Shown here: in pieces, positions 46,786-55,664 of the stretch | How positions within the stretch are numbered: position 1 is the first letter of the stretch | Layout of the letters: the number at the start of each line of letters is the position of its first letter | Source: an uncultured Holophagaceae bacterium | GTDB taxonomy: Bacteria; Acidobacteriota; Holophagae; Holophagales; Holophagaceae | Assembly: GCA_903857495.1 (NCBI GenBank) | Contig: CAIOFF010000019.1 | Coordinates: 20,648-84,647, forward strand | DNA: 64,000 bases | Direction of reading: 5' to 3' | Made by a program: the position numbers and the translations under genes | Notes under the pieces: model-generated | Told to the model about the DNA's origin: nothing | Seen by the model: the letters and a program-made list of their open reading frames with translations, nothing else | Database searches by the model: none

Positions 46786-46877
46786 AACCGGGAAGGTTGG
46801 CGGGCAACGGGATAAAACTGGCACAGATTGAGCAAACCCAAGGTTGGGCCGATAGACTGTTGACCCTAGGAGTCGCC

Positions 46878-47180
46878 ATGAACCAGGAGATCCGCCCCGA
46901 GGACCTCATCGTCACCGAGCAGGATGGCACCCGCCGGATCAACCACGACGTCATCGAGAGCTATGGCCTGTTCAACCTGCCCAAGGCGACCATGCGCCAG
47001 GCCCTGATGGTCTACTACGACAACGCCAGCCGGCAGGGTCGGGGCCCCGCCCAGACCGTGCGAACCTTCATCACCCTGGCCAGCGCCATCACCCGCTTCC
47101 CCCGCCAGGTGGCCATCAACTTCACCCGCGGCACCGCCTACCGCAGGAACATGCGGATGCTCAGGCGGTATAGCCGCTGA
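46878..47180 (+). CDS. hypothetical protein, 100 aa
   Basis: I do not recognise this protein. It begins [28 protein letters not shown] and continues [25 protein letters not shown], then a basic tail ending [11 protein letters not shown]. The composition is strongly basic at the C-terminus (nucleic-acid binding is possible but not shown). TAGGAG precedes the ATG by six bases, which supports a real gene. It follows the exonuclease in the same direction by 92 bases and is convergent with the phosphodiesterase. Confidence 0.68.
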   Translation: MNQEIRPEDLIVTEQDGTRRINHDVIESYGLFNLPKATMRQALMVYYDNASRQGRGPAQTVRTFITLASAITRFPRQVAINFTRGTAYRRNMRMLRRYSR

Positions 47181-47216
47181 AATCGCGCAGCGATTTCAGA
47201 TGGGAAAAGACAAAAA

Positions 47217-47987
47217 TCAAAGCGTGCGGAGAATCCGCTCGATGGACACGGCTTGGCGGCCGTCGGTGGTGATGAGGACGGCGTGGAGTTGGGCATCGCC
47301 GAGGGCGACCTCGTAGCGGGGCCGCTGGACGTTGAGGAAGCGGCCCAGGCTGCACTCCTTCTTCATGCCGATGACGCCGTCGTAGGGCCCGGTCATGCCG
47401 ATGTCCGTCACGTAGGCGGTGCCGCCAGGCAGCACCTTGGCATCCAGGGTGGGCACGTGGGTGTGGGTGCCCAGCACCGCCGCCGCGCGGCCGGCCAGAT
47501 GGTAGCCCATGGCCTGGGCCTCGCTGGTGGCCTCGGCGTGCATGTCCACGAGCACCAGGTCCGCGCGCTCCTTCTGGAGGATGCTGTCCACGCAGCGGAA
47601 GGGGCAGTCGCAGGGTGACATGTGGACCCGCCCCATGAGGTTGATGACCAACACCTCGGCCCCCGAAGGGGTGTGCAACTTCACCCAGCCGTTGCCGGGG
47701 GTGGCGGGCGGGTGGTTGGCGGGCCGGATCAGGCGCGGCTCCTGGCGGAAGGTGCTCTCGATGCCCTTCACGTCGAAGGCGTGGTTGCCGGTGGTGATGA
47801 CGTCCACGCCCAGGTTGTCGAACCACTGGCGGGCGATGGGCTCCGTGATGCCGTGGCCGTGCGCGGCGTTCTCGCCGTTGATGATGACGAGATCGGCGCC
47901 GGTCTCGCGGCGCAGGCTGGGAATGAACGCCTCCACCAGCCGCCGGCCGGGTTCCCCTACGACATCGCCCAAGGCGAGGATCTTCAT
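47217..47987 (-). CDS. YmdB/TIGR00282-family metallophosphodiesterase, 256 aa
   Basis: This family hydrolyses 2',3'-cyclic nucleotides and, in Bacillus, affects biofilm and sporulation gene decisions. The di-metal site is spread over ILALGDVVGEPGR, NGENAAHGHGIT, TTGNHAFD, DMHAEATSEAQA and GTHTHVPTLDAK, all matching the family. Length agrees (about 260). AGGAGG lies eight bases before the ATG at 47987. The sequence immediately upstream contains a duplicated 65-base segment. It has no signal peptide. Confidence 0.92.
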   Translation of the reverse strand: MKILALGDVVGEPGRRLVEAFIPSLRRETGADLVIINGENAAHGHGITEPIARQWFDNLGVDVITTGNHAFDVKGIESTFRQEPRLIRPANHPPATPGNGWVKLHTPSGAEVLVINLMGRVHMSPCDCPFRCVDSILQKERADLVLVDMHAEATSEAQAMGYHLAGRAAAVLGTHTHVPTLDAKVLPGGTAYVTDIGMTGPYDGVIGMKKECSLGRFLNVQRPRYEVALGDAQLHAVLITTDGRQAVSIERILRTL

Positions 47988-47996
47988 GCGGCACCT

Positions 47997-48192
47997 CCTG
48001 TGCCGCACCCTTCGGGCTTCGGCTGCGCCAAAGTGGCACTTCGCTCGTGCTGCGTGCTCATCCGGCACCTCCGCCGGACGCACGCTGCGCGCGCTCCCAC
48101 TCGCTGCGCTCGCGGCGTCGGAGCCTCCCTGTGCCGCACCCTTCGGGCTTCGGCTGCGCCAAAGTGGCACTTCGCTCATGCTGCGTGCTCAT
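47997..48192. repeat. 65-bp direct repeat upstream of the phosphodiesterase
   Basis: Bases 47997-48061 and 48128-48192 are the same at 64 of 65 positions (G at 48046 and A in the second copy), separated by 66 bases of GC-rich sequence. The region is noncoding and lies upstream of the minus-strand gene. It looks like a recent tandem-type duplication. Confidence 0.9.
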
Positions 48193-48232
48193 GCCTGAAC
48201 CTTGGCCACAGCCACCAATTGATTCTCCATGA

Positions 48233-48580
48233 TCAAAGTTCCTTTCCCAGAAGGGCTCTGAGCGGCGCGACGAGCGGGGGAAGATCTTCCTGCAGCGTCT
48301 TCCAGAGGATCTCCTTGCTCACGCCAAAGTATTCATGGATGACGAAGTTCCGCATGGCCCTCATGGCATCGATGGGGATACTTGGGTTGGCAAGCTGAAT
48401 TGATTCGGGCAGGTGATTGGCCGCCTCGCCGATCACTCCAAAGTTGCGGAGGACCGCATCCACCGTACGTTCATCAGCGGCGAACAATTCGAAGGTCATG
48501 CCTTCCGTGTAGGTCTGGATCGCAGTGATGGATCCCAGGATGTCCTCAACCCGAAGCCCCCAGCCCCTGCTAGGCGGCAT
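48233..48580 (-). CDS. hepT: HepT-like HEPN toxin (DUF86), 115 aa
   Basis: HEPN toxins of this type are RNases that are controlled by a partner MNT nucleotidyltransferase. The catalytic motif Rx4HxY is present in MRNFVIHEYFGV (arginine, four residues, histidine, one, tyrosine). The helical body (EDILGSITAIQTYT, then RNFGVIGEAANHLP) is typical. The ATG at 48580 overlaps the end of mntA by 11 bases, and the pair is one operon. Tyrosine is the site modified by AMP in characterised homologues. Confidence 0.92.
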   Translation of the reverse strand: MPPSRGWGLRVEDILGSITAIQTYTEGMTFELFAADERTVDAVLRNFGVIGEAANHLPESIQLANPSIPIDAMRAMRNFVIHEYFGVSKEILWKTLQEDLPPLVAPLRALLGKEL

Positions 48581-48869
48581 GGACGGCCTCAGCCAGAATG
48601 GCGGCCCTGAGTTGAGGCTTGAGCGCATCAGGCGTGACCAGGTCGACCCGGGTTCCCAGGAGGCACTCGAGTTCCTTCTGGAGGCGGAAGAATCCGAAAT
48701 ACCCGCAGGTCCTTCCCGGCAGGAAGGTCACGAGGAGGTCGATGTCGCTTTCGGGCCGGGCTTCGCCCCGAGCCACGGAGCCGAAGATATCGATGGATCC
48801 AAGACCATAGGCATCCTGGAGTGCTGGAAACGCCTCCCGAATCCTCCGCATGGCCTCATCCCTCAGCAT
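48570..48869 (-). CDS. mntA: MntA-like minimal nucleotidyltransferase antitoxin, 99 aa
   Basis: The active site GSVARGEARPESDIDLLV carries the GSx10DxD-type pattern that binds nucleotide and metal. Homologous MntA proteins silence HepT by adding AMP to its tyrosine. The downstream hepT overlaps it by 11 bases. The ATG at 48869 with GAGG upstream is preferred, although a GTG at 48887 is in frame. A terminator lies just upstream, between this gene and the TonB receptor. Confidence 0.92.
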   Translation of the reverse strand: MLRDEAMRRIREAFPALQDAYGLGSIDIFGSVARGEARPESDIDLLVTFLPGRTCGYFGFFRLQKELECLLGTRVDLVTPDALKPQLRAAILAEAVHAA

Positions 48870-48900
48870 TGAAACCTCGATGGGCACGAGTATATATCAA

Positions 48901-48932
48901 GAAAAGGGCGGCGCTGAGGCGCCGCCCTTTTC
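48901..48932. terminator. bidirectional terminator between mntA promoter side and TonB receptor
   Basis: GAAAAGGGCGGCGC and GCGCCGCCCTTTTC are perfect 14-bp complements with a TGAG loop, just downstream of the minus-strand TonB receptor stop. Confidence 0.92.
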
Positions 48933-48947
48933 TTGGAGATGTTGGAA

Positions 48948-51914
48948 CTAGAACGCGAAGCGGGCGCCGACCTGGATCTGGCGGGCGGAGCCCAGCCAGT
49001 TCTGCTGCTGCTGCAGGTTGGCGGCGGAGTTCGCATCCACCGTGGCCGGGGTGACAGGAGAGCTGTAGGAAACTCGGGTGGAGAGGTAGGTGTCCTGGCG
49101 GTTGAGGACGTTGAAGATGTCCGCAGACAGGGTCATCTTGGCGCGCTTGGTGATGGCGAAGTCACGGCGGAGGCCCAGATCCATGTAGAGGACGGAACCC
49201 GCGCGCCGGGTGTTGCGGCCGGTGTCCACGCCATTGGCATAGTAGCGGTCGTTGGAGCTGTTGCCATCGCCGTTCACGTCGGCCGTGTAGGTCAGCGTGT
49301 AGGGGGTGCCGGTCTGGTAGCGCACAGACAGGGAGGTGCGGATGCCGCTGACCTGGCTGTCGAGGTAGCTCATGTAGCCGGTCAGGACCTGACGGCGGTC
49401 CGTATCGGCGAAGCCCCACTGGGAGCCCAGGTTGCTGACGTCCTGGATGCTGACGCCCGAGTAGTTGCGCTCGTTGGAGTCACTGTCCTTGTTGATGGAG
49501 TAGGTGTAGAACATCTGCGCGTCGAAGTCGCTACCTTCCTTGTGGTACTTCATGCTGAAGGTGTAGGCGTGGTAGATGCTGGTGGCATCCGACAGATACA
49601 TGCCCATGGTGCCGTAGCTGGCATTGGGGCGGACCGGCGTGTAGCTGCCGCCGACCGCGGTGCTGGGATAGATCAGGCGGCCGTAGGCGTTGGCCACGGG
49701 GGTGCCGAGGTTCACGTCAGCGGTGCGCTCGAGCTGGTTGCCCTTGGCGTAGGTGGCAGACAGGCCGACCACCACGTCATGGATGGGCCGCTCGAAGCCG
49801 AGGTTGAAGCGATCCGTGTAGGGGTTCTTGAAGTCCGGGCTGAACGTCCAGATGTTGAAGGCGGGCAGGGACACGCCGGCGGGGAAGGAAGCGACCCAGT
49901 AGGGGTTGCTGGCATTGAAGGCCGCACCGATGGGGATCCCGTAGGTTGCTGCTTCGGCGGGGGTGAAGTCCTTGGAACCCGTCCGGCGACCATTGGCGGC
50001 GAAGACCTGGTAGAGGAACACCGCCGGGGTGGTGCTGACATAGCGGCCCAGGCTGCCACGGACGACCGTCTTGCCCTGATCGGCGGCGGGGGTCCAGGTG
50101 AAGGAGAGGCGGGGGGAGAACTGGCTGTCGTTGGGGATCTTGGCGGTCACGGGCATGGAGGTGGCCAGCCGGTTGCTCATGTCCAGGATCGGGTAGTCGG
50201 GGTTCTGCTGCTTGTCCCAGCGAAGGCCGAGCCCGACCTTGAAGGTATCGGTGGCGCGCCAGTCGGCCTGGATGAAGGCGGCTTCCTGCTTCATGGTGGC
50301 GCTGAAGAGGCCCGCCTCGGAGACGGGGCCGCTGAGGCCGAAGTTCTGCCGGTAGTAGGACCAGGCACCCGAGCGGAAGTTGGCGATGTTGCTGAAGGAG
50401 TAGACGCCGCGCCAGTTGCCGGCGAAGAACTCGGAGACGTCCATGGTGTTGTAGTCGAGACCCGCCTTCACCTGCAGCGTGGGCGTGACGTAGCTGAGGT
50501 TCTCCTGGAACTGGGTCCGCTTGGTGTTGTAGGTGCGATCGAAGGGGTAGGCGCCGTAGTAGCCGACGTTGCTGATGCTCACTTCGGGGATGGTGGAGTA
50601 GGGCGCCCGGGGCATGTCGTCCTTCGTGTAGTTCACGCGGGCTTCATTCATCCAGTTGGCGTTGATCACCCAGTTCCACTGCATCACGAAGGCGTCGGTG
50701 GTGACGACGTCCGTGGCGAGGTTCTCGTAGGCGGCGGTGATGCCGGCGCCGACATCGCCGTTGAACTTGGAGTGGTTCACGCGGAGCTGCAGGGTCTGGT
50801 CCGTGGTGATGTTCCAGTCGATGCGGGCAAACATGGTGTCGGAGTCGGCCTTGCTGGAGTAGGCACCGGCCTTGGCCAGGAGGGCCGCGTCATTGGCATG
50901 GCCAGCGAGGGTCGTGTCCAGGGGGTAGAGACCAGTCGGGGGGTTGGTACCACCCCAAGCCATGTTGTAGGGGGTCTTCTGGCGCTGGGCGTCATAGGCC
51001 ACGAAGTAGAAGAGCTTGTCCTTGACCAGGGGGCCGCCGACGCTGAAGCCGAACTGCTCCTGGCTGAAGTCGCCCACGGGATAGACACTCGTGGAACCCG
51101 AGGGCTGGCGCAGGGTCGGACCCGGCTCGACCCACAGCTTGGGGCGGGTGTAGTAGAAGAGGCTGCCGCTGGTCTCGTTGGTGCCGTTCTTCGTGATGGC
51201 GTTCACATAGCCGCCGCCCATGCGGCCGAACTCGGCGCTGGCGCCGTCGGTGACCACCTGATACTCGCGGATGGCTTCGATGGAGACCGTGAACGGGGTC
51301 TTGCCTTCCGCCGCACCGATGGCGCCGCCGAAGAAGGGCTCGTTGTTGTCGCCGCCGTCAATGTTGATGGAGGTGTTCACACCGCGCTGGCCGGCGATGG
51401 CGAGGTTGCCGCGGCTGCTGTCCACCACCACCTGGGGCGCCAGGGTGGCGAGGTTGGTGAAGGAGCGGTTGAAGACGGGCAGGCTGGACAGGTTGTCTGT
51501 GGAGATGATGGCGGCGGCGCTGGCGCGCTCACTATCCACCTGGGCGGCGGCGGCGACCACTTCAACCACGGCGCCGGTCTCGGGCGCGAGCTTGACGGTC
51601 AGGGGGGCGGCATCACCGAGGTTCAGGTTCAGCTTGATGTTGCCGGCGGTCTGGAAGCCAGCCTTGGTGACGGTCACGACATAGGGGCCCACGGGCAGCA
51701 GGGTGGCCATGTAGCGGCCTTCGGCGCTGGTCTGCAGGGTGCGGGTCAGGCCGGTCTCCTGATTGCGGATGACCACGGTGGCGCCGGCAACGGCGCCGCC
51801 CTTGGCATCCAGCACTCGGCCACCGAGCTGAGTGGAGACGCCCTGGGCCATGAGGGGGGCCGCGGCGACAAGCAGGGCTGCAAGGGATGAGGTGCTCAGG
51901 TGCCTTGAACGCAT
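48948..51914 (-). CDS. Oar-like TonB-dependent receptor, 988 aa
   Basis: An outer membrane receptor. It has a signal peptide (SSLAALLVAAAPLMAQ), a carboxypeptidase-regulatory beta-sandwich (QLGGRVLDAKGGAVAGATVVI), a plug domain (FNRSFTNLATLAPQVVV, then GQRGVNTSINIDGGDN) and a long beta-barrel ending in the aromatic QVGARFAF. Acidobacteria and Bacteroidetes carry many of these, used for large polymers, iron complexes or unknown substrates. GGAGG lies about seven bases before the ATG at 51914. The neighbouring receptor at 52255 is a distant relative; the substrate cannot be inferred. Confidence 0.93.
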   Translation of the reverse strand: MRSRHLSTSSLAALLVAAAPLMAQGVSTQLGGRVLDAKGGAVAGATVVIRNQETGLTRTLQTSAEGRYMATLLPVGPYVVTVTKAGFQTAGNIKLNLNLGDAAPLTVKLAPETGAVVEVVAAAAQVDSERASAAAIISTDNLSSLPVFNRSFTNLATLAPQVVVDSSRGNLAIAGQRGVNTSINIDGGDNNEPFFGGAIGAAEGKTPFTVSIEAIREYQVVTDGASAEFGRMGGGYVNAITKNGTNETSGSLFYYTRPKLWVEPGPTLRQPSGSTSVYPVGDFSQEQFGFSVGGPLVKDKLFYFVAYDAQRQKTPYNMAWGGTNPPTGLYPLDTTLAGHANDAALLAKAGAYSSKADSDTMFARIDWNITTDQTLQLRVNHSKFNGDVGAGITAAYENLATDVVTTDAFVMQWNWVINANWMNEARVNYTKDDMPRAPYSTIPEVSISNVGYYGAYPFDRTYNTKRTQFQENLSYVTPTLQVKAGLDYNTMDVSEFFAGNWRGVYSFSNIANFRSGAWSYYRQNFGLSGPVSEAGLFSATMKQEAAFIQADWRATDTFKVGLGLRWDKQQNPDYPILDMSNRLATSMPVTAKIPNDSQFSPRLSFTWTPAADQGKTVVRGSLGRYVSTTPAVFLYQVFAANGRRTGSKDFTPAEAATYGIPIGAAFNASNPYWVASFPAGVSLPAFNIWTFSPDFKNPYTDRFNLGFERPIHDVVVGLSATYAKGNQLERTADVNLGTPVANAYGRLIYPSTAVGGSYTPVRPNASYGTMGMYLSDATSIYHAYTFSMKYHKEGSDFDAQMFYTYSINKDSDSNERNYSGVSIQDVSNLGSQWGFADTDRRQVLTGYMSYLDSQVSGIRTSLSVRYQTGTPYTLTYTADVNGDGNSSNDRYYANGVDTGRNTRRAGSVLYMDLGLRRDFAITKRAKMTLSADIFNVLNRQDTYLSTRVSYSSPVTPATVDANSAANLQQQQNWLGSARQIQVGARFAF

Positions 51915-52254
51915 AGGAAGTTCCTCCACTTTTGAGGGTAGCGGCCCGGGGAGACCATTGAAAGGGGACCGAGGGGTTAAGCAACCGAAGTCACACTCCC
52001 GGTACGGCAGCGTCCTGATGGGTGGCGGAAGGGGCCACCCAGGCCCGATGGCAGGACCTGGGTCAGGAACCTGCTTGCTTTCGGAGGGTTTTCAGGTGGT
52101 GCATCAATCAAATCAGCTAGATATGAAGGCACCTAAGGAAAACAAGGCAAACATGATCTTTGAGTCGCAATAACGAAAAGCCGCGGCTCCGAGTGGGAGC
52201 CGCGGCTTAGGCGGGCGGTCAGGGAACCCTTGGAGGCACCCTGGGCGCAGGGGG
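51915..52254. promoter_or_regulatory. intergenic region between two TonB receptor genes
   Basis: The stretch holds the promoter of the receptor at 51914 and, at 52178-52208, the terminator of the upstream receptor. The part near 52105-52165 is AT-rich. No other element is seen. Confidence 0.5.
52178..52208 (-). terminator. terminator of the TonB receptor at 52255
   Basis: AAGCCGCGGCTCC and GGAGCCGCGGCTT form a perfect 13-bp stem with a GAGTG loop, and the minus-strand transcript continues into TTTTCG. Confidence 0.9.
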
Positions 52255-55200
52255 TCAGAACTTGAGGCGAAGGCCCAGCTGGACCTCCCGGGTCTTGGTC
52301 TTGTCGACGTTGCCCAGCTGGCCGAAGGCGGCCGCAGGAGCCGTGGCGGTGTTCGCTCCCCACTTGTAGTTGGAGGTGGGTACGAAGTAGTCCGCCTTGT
52401 TTAAAATATTGTAAATATCAAGAATTCCGTCCACCTGGAAGCGCTTGGCCAGCTTGAACGCGCGGCTGATGCGCAGGTCGAACTGGCTGTAGCCGGGCTG
52501 GCGCAGGTCGTTCCGGGTGTGGCCCGCGAGGACATGGTTGGCCATGTTGTCCCCGTTCAGGTCATTGGAGTAGTAGGCCGTGTAGGGCAGGCCCGACTGG
52601 TAGAGGCCGCGCAGGGCGACATCCACGCTGTCGCCGATGGGGAAGTAGAAGACTGCGTTGACCACCCAGCGCCGGTCGTTGTCGCTGTAGCCGAAGTTGG
52701 AGGCGGGACCCTGGGGGTCGGAGGTCTGAGAGGCGCCCAGCTCGCTGGTGAAGTCCGTGCTGGCGGAGGTGTAGGTGCCGCGCTCGAAGGAGCCGGTGTC
52801 CTGGGACTTCGACCAGGTGGCGTTGGCGATGAGGCCGGTGCGGTCATCCCAGGACTTCTTGGCGGTGATGCTGACGCCCCGGTAGTAGCCCCAGCCATCG
52901 GTCTTGACCAGGTAGACATCACTGAAGCCGCCGACGGGATTCCCGGGCACGGTGGCCTGGGGACCGAAGCTGACCTGGCGGCCTGCGACGATCGCCTGGC
53001 CCGGGCGGCTGGCGGTGCTCCAGGAGTTGCTGCCGGAGGCATAGCCATCGTTGTAGAGACCGCCGGCGATGAGGGCGCCCGAGGCGTCGTTCTGGCCCAG
53101 GTTGATGTTCTCGAAGCGCTGCAGGTGCTCGTATTTCACGTAGGTGCCGCTGAGGCCCACCACGAACCGGTTGCCCAGGTCATGCTCAACGCCGAGGTTG
53201 ACCTTCTTGGACTGGGAGAGTTTGTTGTTGGGATCCCACAGCGAGGTGGGAGAGGCCCCAGCCGTGAAGAGCCCGCTGCTGGCGATGGCAGCCAGCTCGG
53301 CATCGTTGGCCTTCCGGAGGCTGGTTCCGCTGAGCAGGTTCGCGGCGCTGAGGAGGCCGGAGTTGAACAGGGCCAGGTTGCCGGCACTGGTCTTGTTGAG
53401 GGCGAAGGAGTAGTTGGTGATGATCTGGCCGTTGCCGGTCATGGTGTTGGAGTGCAGGAGCAGGGGGGTCGGGCTGGTGAAGACGCCGTAGCCGCCGCGG
53501 ATCACGGTCTTGCCATGACCATCGAGGTCGAAGCTGAAGGCCAGGCGCGGATCCGTGGTGCTGCCACCGTAGCCCTGGTCCAACCCCTTGAAGTTGGGAT
53601 TCGGATGGGGGTTGTCGGAGAAAGTCTGCTTGTTGCTGCGCAGGCCGGCCGTGAGGGTCAGGCGCTTGTCGAAGAGCCCCGAGTACTGGACCTGGCCGAA
53701 GAAGCCATCCGTGTGGGTCCACATCGGAATGCGGCCGAAGTAGGGGCTGACGCCGCCCGCGTAGACGATGCTGCCGGGCGTCCCCGCCGCGACCGTGCCC
53801 CCCGCCCAGGCGGTGGCCCCGGCGTAGGTATCGAAGCGCCAGGAGCCGGCGTTGTTCTGGAAGAACTGGTTGTCCTCATCCACCCGGAGCAGGTCCACGC
53901 CGCCCTTCACCTGGAGGTCCCCGTGGGTCCAGGTGGTGGCGCTGAAGAACTGGGTGGTGATCTCGTTGCTCTCCCGGGGCGTGGAGGTCTTCGTGCCGAA
54001 GGACATGTTGGTCGCCGAGGTCGGGATCGCGATGGCGGGCACGCCGGGCGCCGCGTTGTTCCGCATGGGCCGGGCTTCCCGGGCCAGCTGCAGGCGGCTC
54101 TCGGTGAAGAGCTCATTCGACCAGATGTCGTTGGCCTCGAGCACCCAGCTGATGGACTGCACCTTCGTGGGGATGTTGTTGCTCTCGGCGTTGTTGGGGC
54201 TGGCGCTGGTGTTCTGCAGGGTGTCCGTCATGTCCTGGAAGTTGCCGCGCAGGACGAAGCGGTGGTTGGGGCTGGCCACCCAGTCGAGGCGGCCGAAGTA
54301 GACCGTGTTGGTGTTCTCCATGGGGTAGGAGCTGGCGGGGATGCCCGCGCCGGGGTTGCCAAACTCCTGCGCCAGGGTGAGGCCGGAGCGGTTGGTGACG
54401 ATGCCGCCCAGGGACGAGGCCAGGAAGGTCGTCAGGTCCGTTGCGGTCATGCCCGCGCTGGTGCTCACCGTGGTGGGGCTGGGCGTGGCCGTGATCTTCC
54501 GGTTGTAGCGCTCGACTCCGAAGAAGTAGAAGAGCTTCTCCTTGATGATCGGGCCGCTGATGTTGAAGTTCACGTTGGTGGAGTCGTTGAAGCGGCTGAG
54601 GTTCGCCGGGGTGTTGAAGGACCCGGTGGGGTCATAGGGCACCCGCTGGGCCGACTCGGTCCAGGCGGTCTTGCGGAACTGGTAGAGGGCGCTGCCGCCG
54701 ACCTCGTTGGTGCCGCCCCGGGTGATGGCGTTGATGGTGGCCCCGGCCTGGGCGTACTGGACATCGAAGCCGTTGGTGATGACCTGCAGCTCCTTGATGG
54801 TGTCCGCGCCGAAGATGAAGGGGGTGTAGACCCCGCCGCGCTGCTCGTTGAAGAAGGCGGAGTTGTTGCTGGCGCCGTCGATCTGGATCGCATTGAAGAT
54901 CTGGCGGCCGCCCTCCACCACCAGCCGGGCCGGGCTGCCGGAGCCGGCGGTCACGCCCGGGGCCAGCTTGGCGATGTCCGTGAAGTTGCGGGTGACCAGG
55001 GGGATGGACTCCACCAGGCTCTGGTCGATGGTGGCCACGGTGTTCACCTGCTGGGTGTCGATGGCCCCGGTGGAGCCAGTGACTTCCACGGTGGCGCCGA
55101 CCTCCGTGGCCTCCAGGCTCGGGCTGAGCGTGGTGGTGTTGCCCAGGGTGACCCGGACGCCCGCGGTCTTGGTGGGGAGGTAGCCCACGGCGGTGACACT

Positions 55201-55443
55201 CACGTCGTAGGCGCCCGAGGGCAGCAGGGGGAACGAGAACTCTCCGGTGGCGCCGCTGCGGGTGCTCCGGCTCACCCCGGTCTCCTGGTTCTGGACGCGG
55301 ATGGAAGCCCCGGCGGCGGCGCGGCCGGCGCGGTCCCGGACGGCGCCGCGGAGGGCGCCCGAGGTCTGGCTGCTCTGGGCGTGGGCGACGACGGAGAGGG
55401 CGAGGGCCGTCAGGGTGAGGGCGGGTAGGCGGCGGTGGAACAT
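52255..55443 (-). CDS. Oar-like TonB-dependent receptor, 1062 aa
   Basis: A second Oar-type outer membrane receptor. The signal peptide (LTLTALALSVVAHAQ) is followed by a carboxypeptidase-regulatory domain (ALRGAVRDRAGRAAAGASIRV), a plug (TRNFTDIAKLAPGVTAG, then ARLVVEGGRQIFNAIQIDGASN) and a barrel of about 800 residues with the aromatic C-terminal strand EVQLGLRLKF. It has its own terminator, and an AT-rich divergent region upstream. The two receptors share layout but little close sequence, so they probably take up different substrates. Nothing in the neighbourhood names the substrate. Confidence 0.93.
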   Translation of the reverse strand: MFHRRLPALTLTALALSVVAHAQSSQTSGALRGAVRDRAGRAAAGASIRVQNQETGVSRSTRSGATGEFSFPLLPSGAYDVSVTAVGYLPTKTAGVRVTLGNTTTLSPSLEATEVGATVEVTGSTGAIDTQQVNTVATIDQSLVESIPLVTRNFTDIAKLAPGVTAGSGSPARLVVEGGRQIFNAIQIDGASNNSAFFNEQRGGVYTPFIFGADTIKELQVITNGFDVQYAQAGATINAITRGGTNEVGGSALYQFRKTAWTESAQRVPYDPTGSFNTPANLSRFNDSTNVNFNISGPIIKEKLFYFFGVERYNRKITATPSPTTVSTSAGMTATDLTTFLASSLGGIVTNRSGLTLAQEFGNPGAGIPASSYPMENTNTVYFGRLDWVASPNHRFVLRGNFQDMTDTLQNTSASPNNAESNNIPTKVQSISWVLEANDIWSNELFTESRLQLAREARPMRNNAAPGVPAIAIPTSATNMSFGTKTSTPRESNEITTQFFSATTWTHGDLQVKGGVDLLRVDEDNQFFQNNAGSWRFDTYAGATAWAGGTVAAGTPGSIVYAGGVSPYFGRIPMWTHTDGFFGQVQYSGLFDKRLTLTAGLRSNKQTFSDNPHPNPNFKGLDQGYGGSTTDPRLAFSFDLDGHGKTVIRGGYGVFTSPTPLLLHSNTMTGNGQIITNYSFALNKTSAGNLALFNSGLLSAANLLSGTSLRKANDAELAAIASSGLFTAGASPTSLWDPNNKLSQSKKVNLGVEHDLGNRFVVGLSGTYVKYEHLQRFENINLGQNDASGALIAGGLYNDGYASGSNSWSTASRPGQAIVAGRQVSFGPQATVPGNPVGGFSDVYLVKTDGWGYYRGVSITAKKSWDDRTGLIANATWSKSQDTGSFERGTYTSASTDFTSELGASQTSDPQGPASNFGYSDNDRRWVVNAVFYFPIGDSVDVALRGLYQSGLPYTAYYSNDLNGDNMANHVLAGHTRNDLRQPGYSQFDLRISRAFKLAKRFQVDGILDIYNILNKADYFVPTSNYKWGANTATAPAAAFGQLGNVDKTKTREVQLGLRLKF

Positions 55444-55664
55444 GAAGTCCTCCAGGGGGCTCGTGGCCGGTTAGCGGGAAGGGCTAGCAATGTCGTGACA
55501 CCCAGCCAAATTACACGATAAAAATAAATTTGGGAACCTTTCGTGAATTGTAAAAATAAGGTGAATTTGGGGGAACTGAAACGTATGCCACTCGCACGGC
55601 ACATGATGGTCACAGGGAGGTCCGAGGGGGCCGTCTGTTAGGCTCAATCTTTCCCGGGAACCCC
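55444..55664. promoter_or_regulatory. divergent promoter region between TonB receptor and S55 gene
   Basis: The region includes a markedly AT-rich stretch (about 55510-55570, with ACGATAAAAATAAATTTGGG and AATTGTAAAAATAAGG) in a GC-rich background, as expected for promoters of both divergent genes. Two similar motifs containing AAAAATAA occur 47 bases apart and could be a regulator site. Confidence 0.5.

Noticed and set aside
48933..51890. Long plus-strand open frame (about 985 codons) opposite the first TonB receptor.
   Set aside because: Composition is only G, A, V, H and D-rich noise; the minus strand has signal peptide, plug and barrel features.
52519..55428. Long plus-strand open frame opposite the second TonB receptor.
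   Set aside because: Antisense artefact of high GC; no domain or ribosome site.
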